Assembly: GCF_018476525.1 (NCBI RefSeq)
Contig: NZ_JAHCST010000028.1
Span: 36,330 to 100,329 of the forward strand
Length of the DNA: 64,000 nt
Direction of reading: 5' to 3'
Source of the DNA: Acrocarpospora catenulata
Lineage (GTDB): Bacteria; Actinomycetota; Actinomycetes; Streptosporangiales; Streptosporangiaceae
Below, one piece after another: positions 1 to 8,515 of this stretch (positions are counted from its first letter, which is position 1; every line of letters begins with the position of its first letter). Under the pieces are notes generated by a model that saw only the letters and a list, made by a program, of their open reading frames with translations, did not search any database and was not told the origin of the DNA. A program made the translations under genes and the position numbers.

Positions 1-21
1 AACTAGTGGAATGAGACAGCG

Positions 22-2172
22 ATGTCCGACCCGACGCCCGAAAGCTCCGAGCCCGGCGCCGTCGCGCGGCCCGCGCGGGTACGGCTCCACGTCGAATGGG
101 CGGTCGAGGGGAAGGTTCCCGGCAGCAGCGGCGGGTACGGCCTGCTGGCCTGTAGCCGCGGTGGCCTCACCCGCAAGAGCTTCACCGACATCCGGAACCG
201 TTACGTCACCGGCACCCCCAAGGAACTGCCCCAGATCACCATCGGCTGGGCGGGCGGCCGGGAACACACCCGGCTGCTGCTGATCATCCGCCGCTGGTCC
301 GACCAGACCGACCAGTTCGGCCGCAAGATCGCCGCCACGCACTACTTCAGCGTGCCCTACGGCCAGCTGGAGGAGCAGCGCGTGTCGTACGAGGGCCTGT
401 ACCACGCGCTCGACGACGCCGACCTGGTGTTCGACGAGGCGGCCCCGGAGCGCGGCGACCCGCTGAAGATCGACGTACCGGTCCTGGACCCCGCCGACCT
501 GGCCGGCCGGGTCGACGACGTGGCCGCGGGGGTGGCCGCCACGCTGCTCTCCGAGGCCCAGGTCTGCCTGGTGGGCGGCGAGTCCCTGACCCCGCTGGAG
601 CGCCTCCGCTTCCTGGACGTGGTGGCCGCCCTCCTCCCGTACGGCATGCGCTCCCGGCTGAGCGCCTCCACCTGGACCTCCGGCACCGCCGACCACGACA
701 TCCGGCTCTCCTTCACCAGCACGGTGCCCGCCGCGGCCCACCAGGTGGCCTGGGGGAGCGAGGTGGCGGTGCCGCAGGATGGGCAGGCGTACTACGAGAA
801 GCTGGTCGAGTACCGGGACCACCTGCCCGAGGTGGTCACCTTGCTGGCGGCCGACCTCGAACTGCGCGGTTTCACCCCCGAGGCCCGACGGGCGGCGCTC
901 GTCCGGCTCTCCCGCTTCGGGGTGACCCCCCAAGACCCGGCCGACGAGGGGCAGGTGGCCGTCTTCCACGCGCCGGCCGCGATCGAGGGCGCGCTGCGGG
1001 TCTGCGGCGACCATCTGGAGAGCGGGGACCTGACCTGGCTGACCCGCTCGATGGGGTACCTGGAGATGGTCATCGCGGACAGGGAGGGGGAGTTCGGCCC
1101 GGAGGAACAGGCCGCCTACCGGGAGATCGTCCAGGCGCGGCGGCTGCTGGCCGGGTCCGCGGAGCTCCACGGCGACCTCCGGGACTCCCTGCGCGGGGTG
1201 GTCCTGCGGATCGCCTACGGCCCGGTGCTGACCCGGGAAGGGCTGGCGCACATCGCCGCCCAGCTGGAGAAGATGCCGATCGACCTGCTCTCCGCGCTCA
1301 CCCGGCTGGAGACCCCCGACCCGTACGTCCGCCTCTATCTGGCCGGACGGCTGGGCGGGCCCCGCCTGCCTGAGCTGGTGCGCAGGCTCGGTGTCGACGA
1401 TCTGGTGCGGGCGGCGGCGGAGAAGCCGTATGACCGGTACGTGGTGGAGACGGCGCTGGACGAGCTGGACCAGCGCGGGAGGCGTGACCAGGACGGGAAC
1501 CTGGCGGCGGCGCTCCAGGAGCACGGTCATCTGACGGAGGCCATCGCCTTCGCCTACCCCCGGGGGGAACGCCGGGTTCGCAGGCTCCGCGAGCTGCTCG
1601 TGGCCGCGTACGGCCCCCGCCCCGACCGCATGGCGTTCGCGAAGATCGTGCCGCTCTCCCTCCAGCCGGAGGAGGCGCTGCTGCTGGCCGCGGCGGCCGG
1701 GCTGTTCGGCCCTGACTGGGGGGAGGCGTTCCTGAGCGCGAGCGTGCTCCCCGCTCTCCGGGATGCCCGGTACTCGGGCAAGGACGTCGACCGCATCCGC
1801 CGGGACCTGCGCATCGATCGGGACGTTCCCGTGGCGACCGACGAGCCGGCGGAGGTCCCGCATCTCCGGGACAGGAGCGTCCCCTCGTCACCTTCGCCGA
1901 GGCGGGAGGTCCCGCTGAACGAACTGCCGGTCGCCGGGACGCGGCGCCGGAGCTCCAAAAACCCCCGGAGCTTGGAGCTCTGGTTCTGGGTATTGATCCT
2001 TTTCGGCGTTCTGACCATGGTGGCAACCCTGCTGGTGTTTTTTCGCACCCTCTCCGACACCGCCTCCGGCATGGGGCCGAACGGGGATGGCCGGGAACCG
2101 GTCGCGACGGACATCGTCACGACCGGCCCGGCCATCGGAGAGGTCAGGTCAGCAGGCGGGCCGGAGCGATGA
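22..2172 (+). CDS. GAP1-like (GTPase-associated protein 1-related) membrane-anchored protein
   Basis: The 716-residue protein has a long soluble region and one hydrophobic segment near its C-terminus (about residues 652-673, rich in W, V, L and F), followed by a short polar tail, so it is probably a tail-anchored membrane protein facing the cytoplasm. The N-terminal stretch with GLLACSRGGLTRKS and the motif RNRYVTG resembles the GAP1 N-terminal domain of actinobacterial proteins encoded beside TRAFAC-class GTPases, which have been predicted to take part in conflict or stress systems. No GTPase lies downstream; the upstream neighbour is outside the window. The ATG lies just after a weak purine-rich stretch. 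The 3' end overlaps the convergent zinc-peptidase gene by 29 bp. The family assignment rests on remembered sequence resemblance; the function is unknown. Confidence 0.55.
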   Translation: MSDPTPESSEPGAVARPARVRLHVEWAVEGKVPGSSGGYGLLACSRGGLTRKSFTDIRNRYVTGTPKELPQITIGWAGGREHTRLLLIIRRWSDQTDQFGRKIAATHYFSVPYGQLEEQRVSYEGLYHALDDADLVFDEAAPERGDPLKIDVPVLDPADLAGRVDDVAAGVAATLLSEAQVCLVGGESLTPLERLRFLDVVAALLPYGMRSRLSASTWTSGTADHDIRLSFTSTVPAAAHQVAWGSEVAVPQDGQAYYEKLVEYRDHLPEVVTLLAADLELRGFTPEARRAALVRLSRFGVTPQDPADEGQVAVFHAPAAIEGALRVCGDHLESGDLTWLTRSMGYLEMVIADREGEFGPEEQAAYREIVQARRLLAGSAELHGDLRDSLRGVVLRIAYGPVLTREGLAHIAAQLEKMPIDLLSALTRLETPDPYVRLYLAGRLGGPRLPELVRRLGVDDLVRAAAEKPYDRYVVETALDELDQRGRRDQDGNLAAALQEHGHLTEAIAFAYPRGERRVRRLRELLVAAYGPRPDRMAFAKIVPLSLQPEEALLLAAAAGLFGPDWGEAFLSASVLPALRDARYSGKDVDRIRRDLRIDRDVPVATDEPAEVPHLRDRSVPSSPSPRREVPLNELPVAGTRRRSSKNPRSLELWFWVLILFGVLTMVATLLVFFRTLSDTASGMGPNGDGREPVATDIVTTGPAIGEVRSAGGPER

Positions 2173-2905
2173 AGGTGTTGCAGGCCTTGGGGCCGTTGCC
2201 GTTCCAGCCGCGCTTCATCCAGTAGTGGATGTTCTTGGTCTTGCCGTGGAGAACGTCGCCGATGGTCATGTCCATCAGGTCCTCGTAGTCGAACTGGTCA
2301 CGGCCGAGGGAGTGCCAGACGCTGCCGATGAACGCCGAGGCGAAACACTCGGCCTGGAGCTCGACCTGGCGCTGGATGGCGTACTGCTTGGCCTTGCTCG
2401 CCTTCTTCTGCATGCGCATGGCCTGCCCGAGGATGCCCGCCCGATGCTGGGCGTAGTGGCCGTACTCGTGGGCGATGACGTTGAACAGGGTGAACTCGGT
2501 GGGGTCGGCCAGCTGCCACTTGCTGATGGCCACCCACATCGTCTTGTTGGCGGGGCAGTAGAGCCCGGCCGCGTAGTTGATGGGGTACTTCCCGCACCCG
2601 GTGGCCACGCTCTTGGTGATGTAGCGCACCGTCGGCTTGCTGAACGGCAGCCCGGCCTGCTTGAACTCCTCGCCCCAGGACCGGTTGAGGCAGTCGAGCA
2701 GGTGATCCAGGTAGATCCGGTAGGTGTCGAGGTTGTCGGGGCGCCGGTCGAGTTCCTTGCACTCGGTCCAGTCGAACTCGCCGGTCTTGTAGAGGGGATT
2801 CTTGGTGAGCGCGGCCTTACCCGTGGGGACCGGCGCGGCGTGAGCCGTACCCGGGAGGACGGCGGCACCGATCAAGCCCGCGATCAGTAAAGTCAAAATT
2901 CGCAC
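2144..2905 (-). CDS. Secreted neutral zinc metallopeptidase
   Basis: A typical Sec signal peptide (about residues 1-23, ending AHA before AP) precedes a 230-residue exported domain. The zincin motif HEYGH is at residues 146-150, inside FNVIAHEYGHYAQH, and a downstream glutamate in VELQAECFAS (near 185) is the likely third zinc ligand. This is the arrangement of the neutral zinc metallopeptidase family (YpfJ-like). Several cysteines (near 49, 72, 104, 117, 187 and 243) suggest disulfides outside the cell. The substrate is unknown. It is transcribed away from dxs, so their promoters share the 123-bp gap. Its 3' end overlaps the GAP1-like gene. Length and motif order are normal. Confidence 0.82.
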   Translation of the reverse strand: MRILTLLIAGLIGAAVLPGTAHAAPVPTGKAALTKNPLYKTGEFDWTECKELDRRPDNLDTYRIYLDHLLDCLNRSWGEEFKQAGLPFSKPTVRYITKSVATGCGKYPINYAAGLYCPANKTMWVAISKWQLADPTEFTLFNVIAHEYGHYAQHRAGILGQAMRMQKKASKAKQYAIQRQVELQAECFASAFIGSVWHSLGRDQFDYEDLMDMTIGDVLHGKTKNIHYWMKRGWNGNGPKACNTFIAPARLLT

Positions 2906-3028
2906 AAAATCAGGAGCGTAGGGGACAAGCCAATCAGCGGCAAAACGATTGCCCCCCAGGTTGCTGAGGCGTTACAGCAGCGGCGAACTAGACTCAGGCG
3001 TGTTCGACGCCGAACCGGAGGGTGAGCA

Positions 3029-4921
3029 GTGGGGCTTCTGCAGACCATCGACGGACCGCACGACCTCAAACGACTTGATCCGAAGCAGTTGCCCGCCCTC
3101 GCGGCGGAGATCCGTGACCTGCTCGTCGCCTCGGTGGCGGGCTCTGGGGCAGGTGGTCACCTCGGCCCCAACCTGGGCGTGGTGGAGCTGAGCATCGCCC
3201 TGCACCGGGTCTTCGACTCCCCGCGGGACCGCATCGTCTTCGACACGGGTCATCAGTCGTACGTGCACAAGATGCTCACCGGACGGGCCCACCAGTTCGG
3301 CACCCTCCGCCAGGAGGGTGGCATCTCCGGCTACCCCAGCCAGGCCGAGTCCGAGCACGACCTGGTGGAGAACTCGCACGCCTCGACCGCGCTCTCCTAC
3401 GGCGACGGCCTGGCCAAGGCCGTCAAGCTGCGCGGGGAGCGGGACCGGACCGTCGTGTCGGTGATCGGCGACGGCGCGCTCACCGGCGGCATGGCCTGGG
3501 AGGCGCTGAACAACATCGCCGCCAACAAGGACCTGCCGCTGGTCATCGTGGTCAACGACAACGGCCGCTCCTACTCGCCGACCATCGGCGGCCTGGCCAC
3601 CCACCTGGCCAAGCTCCGGGTCACCCAGAACTACGAGCAGGTCCTGGAGTTCGTGAAGGACCGCTTCGGCAACGTCCCGGTGCTGTACGACACGCTGCAC
3701 GGCATCAAGAAGGGCATCAAGGACATCATCGCCCCCCAGGCGATGTTCGAGGACCTCGGCCTCAAGTACGTCGGCCCCATCGACGGCCACGACGAGCCCG
3801 CCGTGGAGTCCGCGCTCCGCAAGGCCAAGGCGTTCGGCGGCCCGGTCATCGTGCACGTGCTGACCAAGAAGGGCCAGGGCTACACCCCCGCCGAGGAGCA
3901 CGAGGAGGACTGCTTCCACGCGCCGCAGCCCTTCGACGTCGTCACCGGTGAGGAGGCGCCGAAGCCGTACGGCTGGACCAACGTGTTCAGCGAGGAGATG
4001 GTGCGCGTCGGCGCCGAGCGGCCCGACGTGGTGGCCATCACCGCCGCCATGCTCCACCCGACCGGCCTGGCCGACTTCGCCGACGCCTACCCCGACCGCA
4101 TCTTCGACGTCGGCATCGCCGAGCAGCACGCGCTCACCTCGGCCGCCGGCCTGGCCATGGAGGGCCTGCACCCGGTGGTCGCGGTCTACTCGACCTTCCT
4201 CAACCGGGCCTTCGACCAGCTGCTGATGGACGTCGCGCTGCACCGGCTCCCGGTCACGGTCGTACTCGACCGGGCGGGCGTCACCGGCGACGACGGGGCC
4301 AGCCACAACGGCATGTGGGACCTGTCGATCCTCCAGGTCGTCCCCGGCCTGTCGGTGGCGGTGCCGCGGGACGCCTCGCGCCTGCGCGAACTGCTCAACG
4401 AGTGCCTGGACATCACCGACGGACCCTCGGTGGTGCGCTTCCCCAAGGGCGCCGTGGTCCGCGAGTTCGAGCCGGTCGGCCACCTCGGGCGGATGGACGT
4501 GCTCCGCGCCGCCACCGAGCCGGACGTTTTAGTGGTGGCGGTGGGCCCGCTGGCCGAGATCTGCCTGGAGGCGGCCGTGCTGCTGGACGCGCAGGGCATC
4601 GCGGTCACCGTGGTGGACCCGCGCTGGGCGCTGCCGCTTGACCCCGCGCTGGTCGGCGCGGCGGCCCGGAGCAAGCTGGTCGTGGTGGCGGAGGACAACG
4701 GCCGGGTGGGCGCCACCGGCGACGCGGTGGCCCGGCTGCTCCGCGACGCCGACGTGGACGTGCCGGTCCGCACCTTCGGCATTCCGCAGCGCTTCCTCGA
4801 CCACGCCAAGCGCGGCAAGCTGCTGACCGAATTCGGGCTCACCGGGCAGGACCTGGCTCGTCAGATCACCGAGGCCATCGCCAAGCGCGGCGCGTCCCTG
4901 GAGGACCAGCCCACCGCCTGA
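3029..4921 (+). CDS. dxs: 1-deoxy-D-xylulose-5-phosphate synthase
   Basis: This enzyme condenses pyruvate and glyceraldehyde 3-phosphate into DXP, the first step of the MEP route to isoprenoids, using thiamine diphosphate in the cytoplasm. The 630 residues are full length. The sequence shows the N-terminal [15 protein letters not shown] block, the thiamine-diphosphate motif GDGALTGG with NDNG downstream, the pyrimidine-domain segment with [14 protein letters not shown], and the C-terminal transketolase domain. The GTG start is chosen because GGAGGG stands 6-7 bases upstream and the protein begins at the conserved [13 protein letters not shown]. It is followed after 79 bp by an amino-acid permease on the same strand. 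The local dxs-permease pair looks like core chromosome. Confidence 0.96.
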   Translation: MGLLQTIDGPHDLKRLDPKQLPALAAEIRDLLVASVAGSGAGGHLGPNLGVVELSIALHRVFDSPRDRIVFDTGHQSYVHKMLTGRAHQFGTLRQEGGISGYPSQAESEHDLVENSHASTALSYGDGLAKAVKLRGERDRTVVSVIGDGALTGGMAWEALNNIAANKDLPLVIVVNDNGRSYSPTIGGLATHLAKLRVTQNYEQVLEFVKDRFGNVPVLYDTLHGIKKGIKDIIAPQAMFEDLGLKYVGPIDGHDEPAVESALRKAKAFGGPVIVHVLTKKGQGYTPAEEHEEDCFHAPQPFDVVTGEEAPKPYGWTNVFSEEMVRVGAERPDVVAITAAMLHPTGLADFADAYPDRIFDVGIAEQHALTSAAGLAMEGLHPVVAVYSTFLNRAFDQLLMDVALHRLPVTVVLDRAGVTGDDGASHNGMWDLSILQVVPGLSVAVPRDASRLRELLNECLDITDGPSVVRFPKGAVVREFEPVGHLGRMDVLRAATEPDVLVVAVGPLAEICLEAAVLLDAQGIAVTVVDPRWALPLDPALVGAAARSKLVVVAEDNGRVGATGDAVARLLRDADVDVPVRTFGIPQRFLDHAKRGKLLTEFGLTGQDLARQITEAIAKRGASLEDQPTA

Positions 4922-5000
4922 GCCTTTTCCGTTCCGCTCGTGTTCTCCGCCCGGTGCCGGGAAGTCTCCTGGCAGCGGGCGGGAGCAGGGGAGGGCCGGA

Positions 5001-6467
5001 ATGACCATCTTCCGTACCAAGTCGGTCGAGCAGTCGCTGGCGGACGCCCAGGGTGGCGAGCACCGCCTGCGCCGCACGCTCAGCGCCCTCGACCTGACCG
5101 TGTTCGGCATCGGCGTCATCGTCGGCACCGGCATCTTCACGCTGACCGGCGTCGTGGCCCGCAACTACGCCGGGCCGTCGGTGGCCGTGGCGTTCGTGGT
5201 GGCGGCGGTGGTCTGCGGGCTGGCCGCGCTCTGCTACGCCGAGTTCGCCTCCACCCTCCCGGTGGCGGGCTCGGCCTACACCTTCGCCTACGCCACCATC
5301 GGCGAGTTCCCGGCCTGGGTGATCGGGTGGGACCTGATGCTGGAGCTGGCCCTGGGCGCCGCCGTGGTGGCGGTCGGCTGGTCGGGGTACGCGGCCTCCG
5401 CGCTGTCGGCCGCCGGGGTGAACCTGCCGGGGCTCAGCGCGGGCGGCTGGACCTTCAACTACCTGGCCGTGCTCATCGTGCTGCTGCTGACCTGGCTGCT
5501 GGTCACCGGGATCAAGCTCTCCGCCCGGTTCAACCTGGTCATGGTGACCATCAAGCTGGCGGTGATCCTGCTGGTCATCGTGGCCGGCCTGTTCTTCGTG
5601 AACGGCGCCAACTACCGGCCGTTCGTGCCGCCCGCGCAGCCCACCGCCGGGACGGGCGGGCTGGCCGCGCCGCTCATCCAGGTCCTGTTCGGGATCACGC
5701 CCACCGCGTACGGGCTGACCGGGATCTTCGCGGCGGCGGCCGTGGTCTTCTTCGCCTACATCGGCTTCGACGTGGTGGCCACCGCCGCCGAGGAGACCCG
5801 CCGCCCGCAGCGCGACCTGCCCATCGGCATCATCGCCTCCCTCAGCGTCTGCACCGTGCTGTATGTCCTGGTCTCCCTGGTCGTGGTCGGCATGCAGCAC
5901 TACACCCAGTTGAGCGAGACAGCCCCCCTGGCCGACGCCTTCAAAGCGGTGGGCCAGCCCTGGCTGGCCGGACTGATCAGCATCGGCGGCATCTCCGGCC
6001 TCACCACGGTCATCCTCATCCTGATGCTCGGCCAGAGCCGCGTCTTCTTCGCGATGAGCCGCGACGGCCTGCTCCCCCGCAGCCTGGCCGTGGTCTCCCC
6101 CCGCTACGCCACCCCCGCCCGCATCACGCTCATCATCGGCGTCGTCACCGCGATCCTCGCCGGTTTCATCCCGCTGCGCGCCCTCGCCGAAATGGTGAAC
6201 ATCGGCACCCTCTTCGCGTTCGTGGTCGTCTCCATCGGCGTGGTGATCCTCCGCCGCACCCGCCCCGACCTCCCCCGCTCGTTCCGCACCCCACTGGTCC
6301 CGTGGCTCCCCGTGGCCTCGGTCCTGGCCTGCCTCTACCTGATGCTCAACCTGGCAGTCGAAACCTGGCTCCGCTTCGCCGCCTGGATGCTGCTCGGCAT
6401 CACCGTCTATTACCTGTACGGCACCCGCCACAGCCGCGTGGGCACCCTGACCTCCCCGCAAGCCTGA
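5001..6467 (+). CDS. APC-superfamily cationic amino acid permease
   Basis: A 488-residue polytopic membrane protein with about twelve hydrophobic segments. The first helix carries GIGVIVGTGIFTLTG, the glycine-rich unwound helix that forms the substrate site in APC transporters, and the ETRRPQRDLP loop is typical of the cationic amino acid transporter (CAT/YhdG) group. It probably imports basic or other amino acids by proton symport. The ATG is preceded by GGAGGG. It may be cotranscribed with dxs or have its own promoter; the 79-bp gap holds no obvious terminator. Substrate specificity cannot be read from sequence. Confidence 0.88.
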   Translation: MTIFRTKSVEQSLADAQGGEHRLRRTLSALDLTVFGIGVIVGTGIFTLTGVVARNYAGPSVAVAFVVAAVVCGLAALCYAEFASTLPVAGSAYTFAYATIGEFPAWVIGWDLMLELALGAAVVAVGWSGYAASALSAAGVNLPGLSAGGWTFNYLAVLIVLLLTWLLVTGIKLSARFNLVMVTIKLAVILLVIVAGLFFVNGANYRPFVPPAQPTAGTGGLAAPLIQVLFGITPTAYGLTGIFAAAAVVFFAYIGFDVVATAAEETRRPQRDLPIGIIASLSVCTVLYVLVSLVVVGMQHYTQLSETAPLADAFKAVGQPWLAGLISIGGISGLTTVILILMLGQSRVFFAMSRDGLLPRSLAVVSPRYATPARITLIIGVVTAILAGFIPLRALAEMVNIGTLFAFVVVSIGVVILRRTRPDLPRSFRTPLVPWLPVASVLACLYLMLNLAVETWLRFAAWMLLGITVYYLYGTRHSRVGTLTSPQA

Positions 6468-6530
6468 CGGATCGCGGCGCGGCTGTTGTGCGGGTCGTAC
6501 GACGCGGCGGCCCGGTTCGGATCGGACGCC

Positions 6531-7052
6531 CTAGAAGAAGCCGAAGAATTCGGGCGTCTTGAAGGTGCGCTTCGCCCCGGTTCGGGGATCCGTGAAAATG
6601 ATCTTCGCGTAGAGCTCGTCTCCGCCCCCCGGGTCTTCGTTGAGCGCGGACGCGGAGGGGTAAGAGTCGAACTCGGCGCTGAGTCCGCCCTCCGCCGGAG
6701 CCCACATACGGGTTTGGACGGGCATATACGCCTGGAAGTCATCCAATACCCCTCCGCCGTCGGATCCCCACAGCTCGGCTTGGAAGACGTAGCGGCTGGC
6801 ATTGATGATCGTCTGGGCTTCCTGCTTGCTCAACTTGCGCATGTCGATGCCAAGGTGGAGCAGGTACTTTCCGCTGCTGGTCTTGCTGATGGTGATGCAC
6901 GCGTTGTAGTCAGCGGTGTAGTTGCACAGCGGCGCGGCGGAGGCCGGCCCCGCCATCAGAACGACACCGACGGCGGGCGCCGTGACTATGGCAAGCGCCT
7001 TCATAAGGCCGCGCTTCAAGCGACCCTTGGGCCGCTGTTCTTTAGTGTTCAT
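6531..7052 (-). CDS. Small secreted protein of unknown function
   Basis: I chose the ATG that gives 173 residues because GAGGAAAG lies just upstream on this strand and because the product then starts with a classical signal peptide: a basic N-region (KGRLKRGLMK), a hydrophobic core and an ASA cleavage site before APLCNY. A start further out would bury this signal. The mature part (about 133 residues) has two early cysteines (CNYTADYNAC) that may form a disulfide, and no motif I recognise. It is convergent with the permease gene and isolated, with a 389-bp non-coding stretch upstream. Confidence 0.6.
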   Translation of the reverse strand: MNTKEQRPKGRLKRGLMKALAIVTAPAVGVVLMAGPASAAPLCNYTADYNACITISKTSSGKYLLHLGIDMRKLSKQEAQTIINASRYVFQAELWGSDGGGVLDDFQAYMPVQTRMWAPAEGGLSAEFDSYPSASALNEDPGGGDELYAKIIFTDPRTGAKRTFKTPEFFGFF

Positions 7053-7441
7053 CGTGCTTTCCTCGTGATTCGGGCACCTTCCGGACGGCGGCACCTCATC
7101 ACCAAGGGCGTGACACGACGGGACACAACATGGAACTGCGGGGCACGACATGGAACCGTGCGATCAACTGCTGTTGCCCGCAAATTTCGTGATCAGCTAC
7201 GGAGTTGATCGGCGGATGAGGAGAACCCTTTTGCGAGGAGGCGGAGTCCCACGAGGCCGTAGGTTTGGATACAACCGCTCCTCGAAGGTGGCTCTCCTCA
7301 CCCCTTGGCGCCGTGCAGTCGGCAATCACGGGTGCTGAGAGAAGCCAATGTCATGGCAGTGCCATGGAACCCACCACGATCTTTAGTCGACTCTGTACGC
7401 CGAGGATCTGCACATAGACTTGTGAGGTGGTCTACCGCCCA
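7053..7441. other. 389-bp intergenic region
   Basis: This stretch separates the start of the secreted-protein gene from the start of the nucleotidyltransferase operon, so it must hold two divergent promoters. Its base composition is lower in GC than neighbouring genes. Short open frames here lack ribosome sites and actinobacterial third-position bias. I see no RNA gene or convincing operator. Confidence 0.4.
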
Positions 7442-7807
7442 ATGTCCGTGGCCGAACTCGCGGTCAAGCTCAGAGCAACCGACAATGACAAGATCCGCTG
7501 GAAGCTGGTCTGGGAGTTCTTGGAGGAGTATCGCTGGGAGCAAGCCGTAGATCAGCTCACCCTCCTGGCGGCGGAACCCTGTCCGGTTGGCGACGAGCGA
7601 TGGGATGCCCTGCTTGCCGCGCTCACCGAGCACCTTGCCGCGCAGCACGACCTCGCGCCCCCGCTCTGGACCGCGTCCCACGTATTGGAGCGCCCCTGGT
7701 TCCCCGCCGAGTTGCCTTCCCAGCGAGCTGAGGCACTTGTTTGGGCTCCGGCCGCCTTCCGCAAGCATGGTGTCTACCTGTCCGCTCACGATCTCCAAGC
7801 CGCGTGA
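7442..7807 (+). CDS. Putative partner/antitoxin of a nucleotidyltransferase
   Basis: A 121-residue acidic, Trp-rich helical protein of unrecognised family. Its last codon overlaps the next gene in GTGA, so the two are translationally coupled and dosage-linked. The next gene encodes a minimal nucleotidyltransferase of the sort found in type IV-like (AbiE/MNT-like) toxin-antitoxin pairs, which makes this product a candidate antitoxin or adaptor; that role is inferred from position only. The ATG with GAGGTGG about 11 bases upstream is preferred; a GTG five codons earlier is the alternative start. Confidence 0.55.
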   Translation: MSVAELAVKLRATDNDKIRWKLVWEFLEEYRWEQAVDQLTLLAAEPCPVGDERWDALLAALTEHLAAQHDLAPPLWTASHVLERPWFPAELPSQRAEALVWAPAAFRKHGVYLSAHDLQAA

Positions 7808-8325
7808 CAGACGACGGCCTCCTCGGCAGAGCCGAGCTCGAGCGAGCCTTCACGGCTCTTGGTGACCGTCTCGTCCGGCGAGGCATTGTCGCCGACCTTT
7901 TCATCGTTGGCGGCGCCGCGATGGCCCTGGCCTACGATGCCGTTCGGGTCACCAGAGATGTCGACGCCCTTTTCGTGCCTCACGGCGTCGTCCTCGAAGA
8001 GTCCCGCGAGGTCGCCAAAGCTCTGGATCTTCCGCCTTGGTGGCTCAACGAGCAGGCCAGCGTCTACATCTCCGGGCAGGATGACCCTGGGAAAAGGCGA
8101 GTTTTCGATCATCCCGGGCTTCGCGTGATGGCAGCCTCCCCCGAGCACATTTTTGCCATGAAGGCCATCGCGGCCCGCACGCGCGATATCGATGACCTAC
8201 GCCATCTCGCATCTCTTACCGGTACCACCACGCTCGCCGACGCTCTCGCTCTCTGTCGTCGCTTCTTTCCCAGCGAAGACGTATCTCCTCGCGCGACGGC
8301 AGTGCTGAGCGATCTCTTCTCGTAG
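7804..8325 (+). CDS. DUF6036-like nucleotidyltransferase (candidate toxin)
   Basis: The 173-residue protein carries the core of the nucleotidyltransferase fold: a helix followed by GGAAMALAYD (GG at residues 36-37) and then TRDVDALF, with metal-binding aspartates at 52 and 54. This is the GG...D-x-D signature of AbiEii/MNT-type enzymes that transfer a nucleotide to tRNA or protein targets. The C-terminal half is helical (AMKAIAARTRDIDDL), as in the DUF6036 group. The GTG start overlaps the upstream stop codon. It could be the toxin of a two-gene module or a housekeeping enzyme; the motif is clear but the target is not. Confidence 0.68.
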   Translation: MTDDGLLGRAELERAFTALGDRLVRRGIVADLFIVGGAAMALAYDAVRVTRDVDALFVPHGVVLEESREVAKALDLPPWWLNEQASVYISGQDDPGKRRVFDHPGLRVMAASPEHIFAMKAIAARTRDIDDLRHLASLTGTTTLADALALCRRFFPSEDVSPRATAVLSDLFS

Positions 8326-8475
8326 TCGGCTTTGCGTGGGGATCGCCTCATCGCCGTCATGCATGTGGTTCGCAGCCAAGAACACGGTCCCGGCAGGGAA
8401 CCAGATGGCCCCCCAACGCCACGGTGTCGAGCAACGCACATTCAGCCCTGGCTCTCACCCTGCGATGCCAAGGTT

Positions 8476-8505
8476 CTCCCGGTCGGGTTGCTGCCCGACC
8501 GGGAG
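8476..8505. terminator. Bidirectional hairpin terminator
   Basis: A perfect 12-bp inverted repeat (CTCCCGGTCGGG / CCCGACCGGGAG) with a 6-nt loop sits between the convergent nucleotidyltransferase gene and the PepSY gene. There is no long T-run, as is usual for actinobacterial terminators. Confidence 0.75.
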
Positions 8506-8515
8506 AGCTCACGAG

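Noticed and set aside
1298..2135. Long minus-strand frames opposite the first gene
   Set aside because: They are Arg/Pro/Ser-rich translations of the antisense strand, lack ribosome sites and show reversed codon-position bias; typical shadows in GC-rich DNA. The same holds for the long frames opposite dxs, the permease, glgX, the EF-G paralogue and the PBP.
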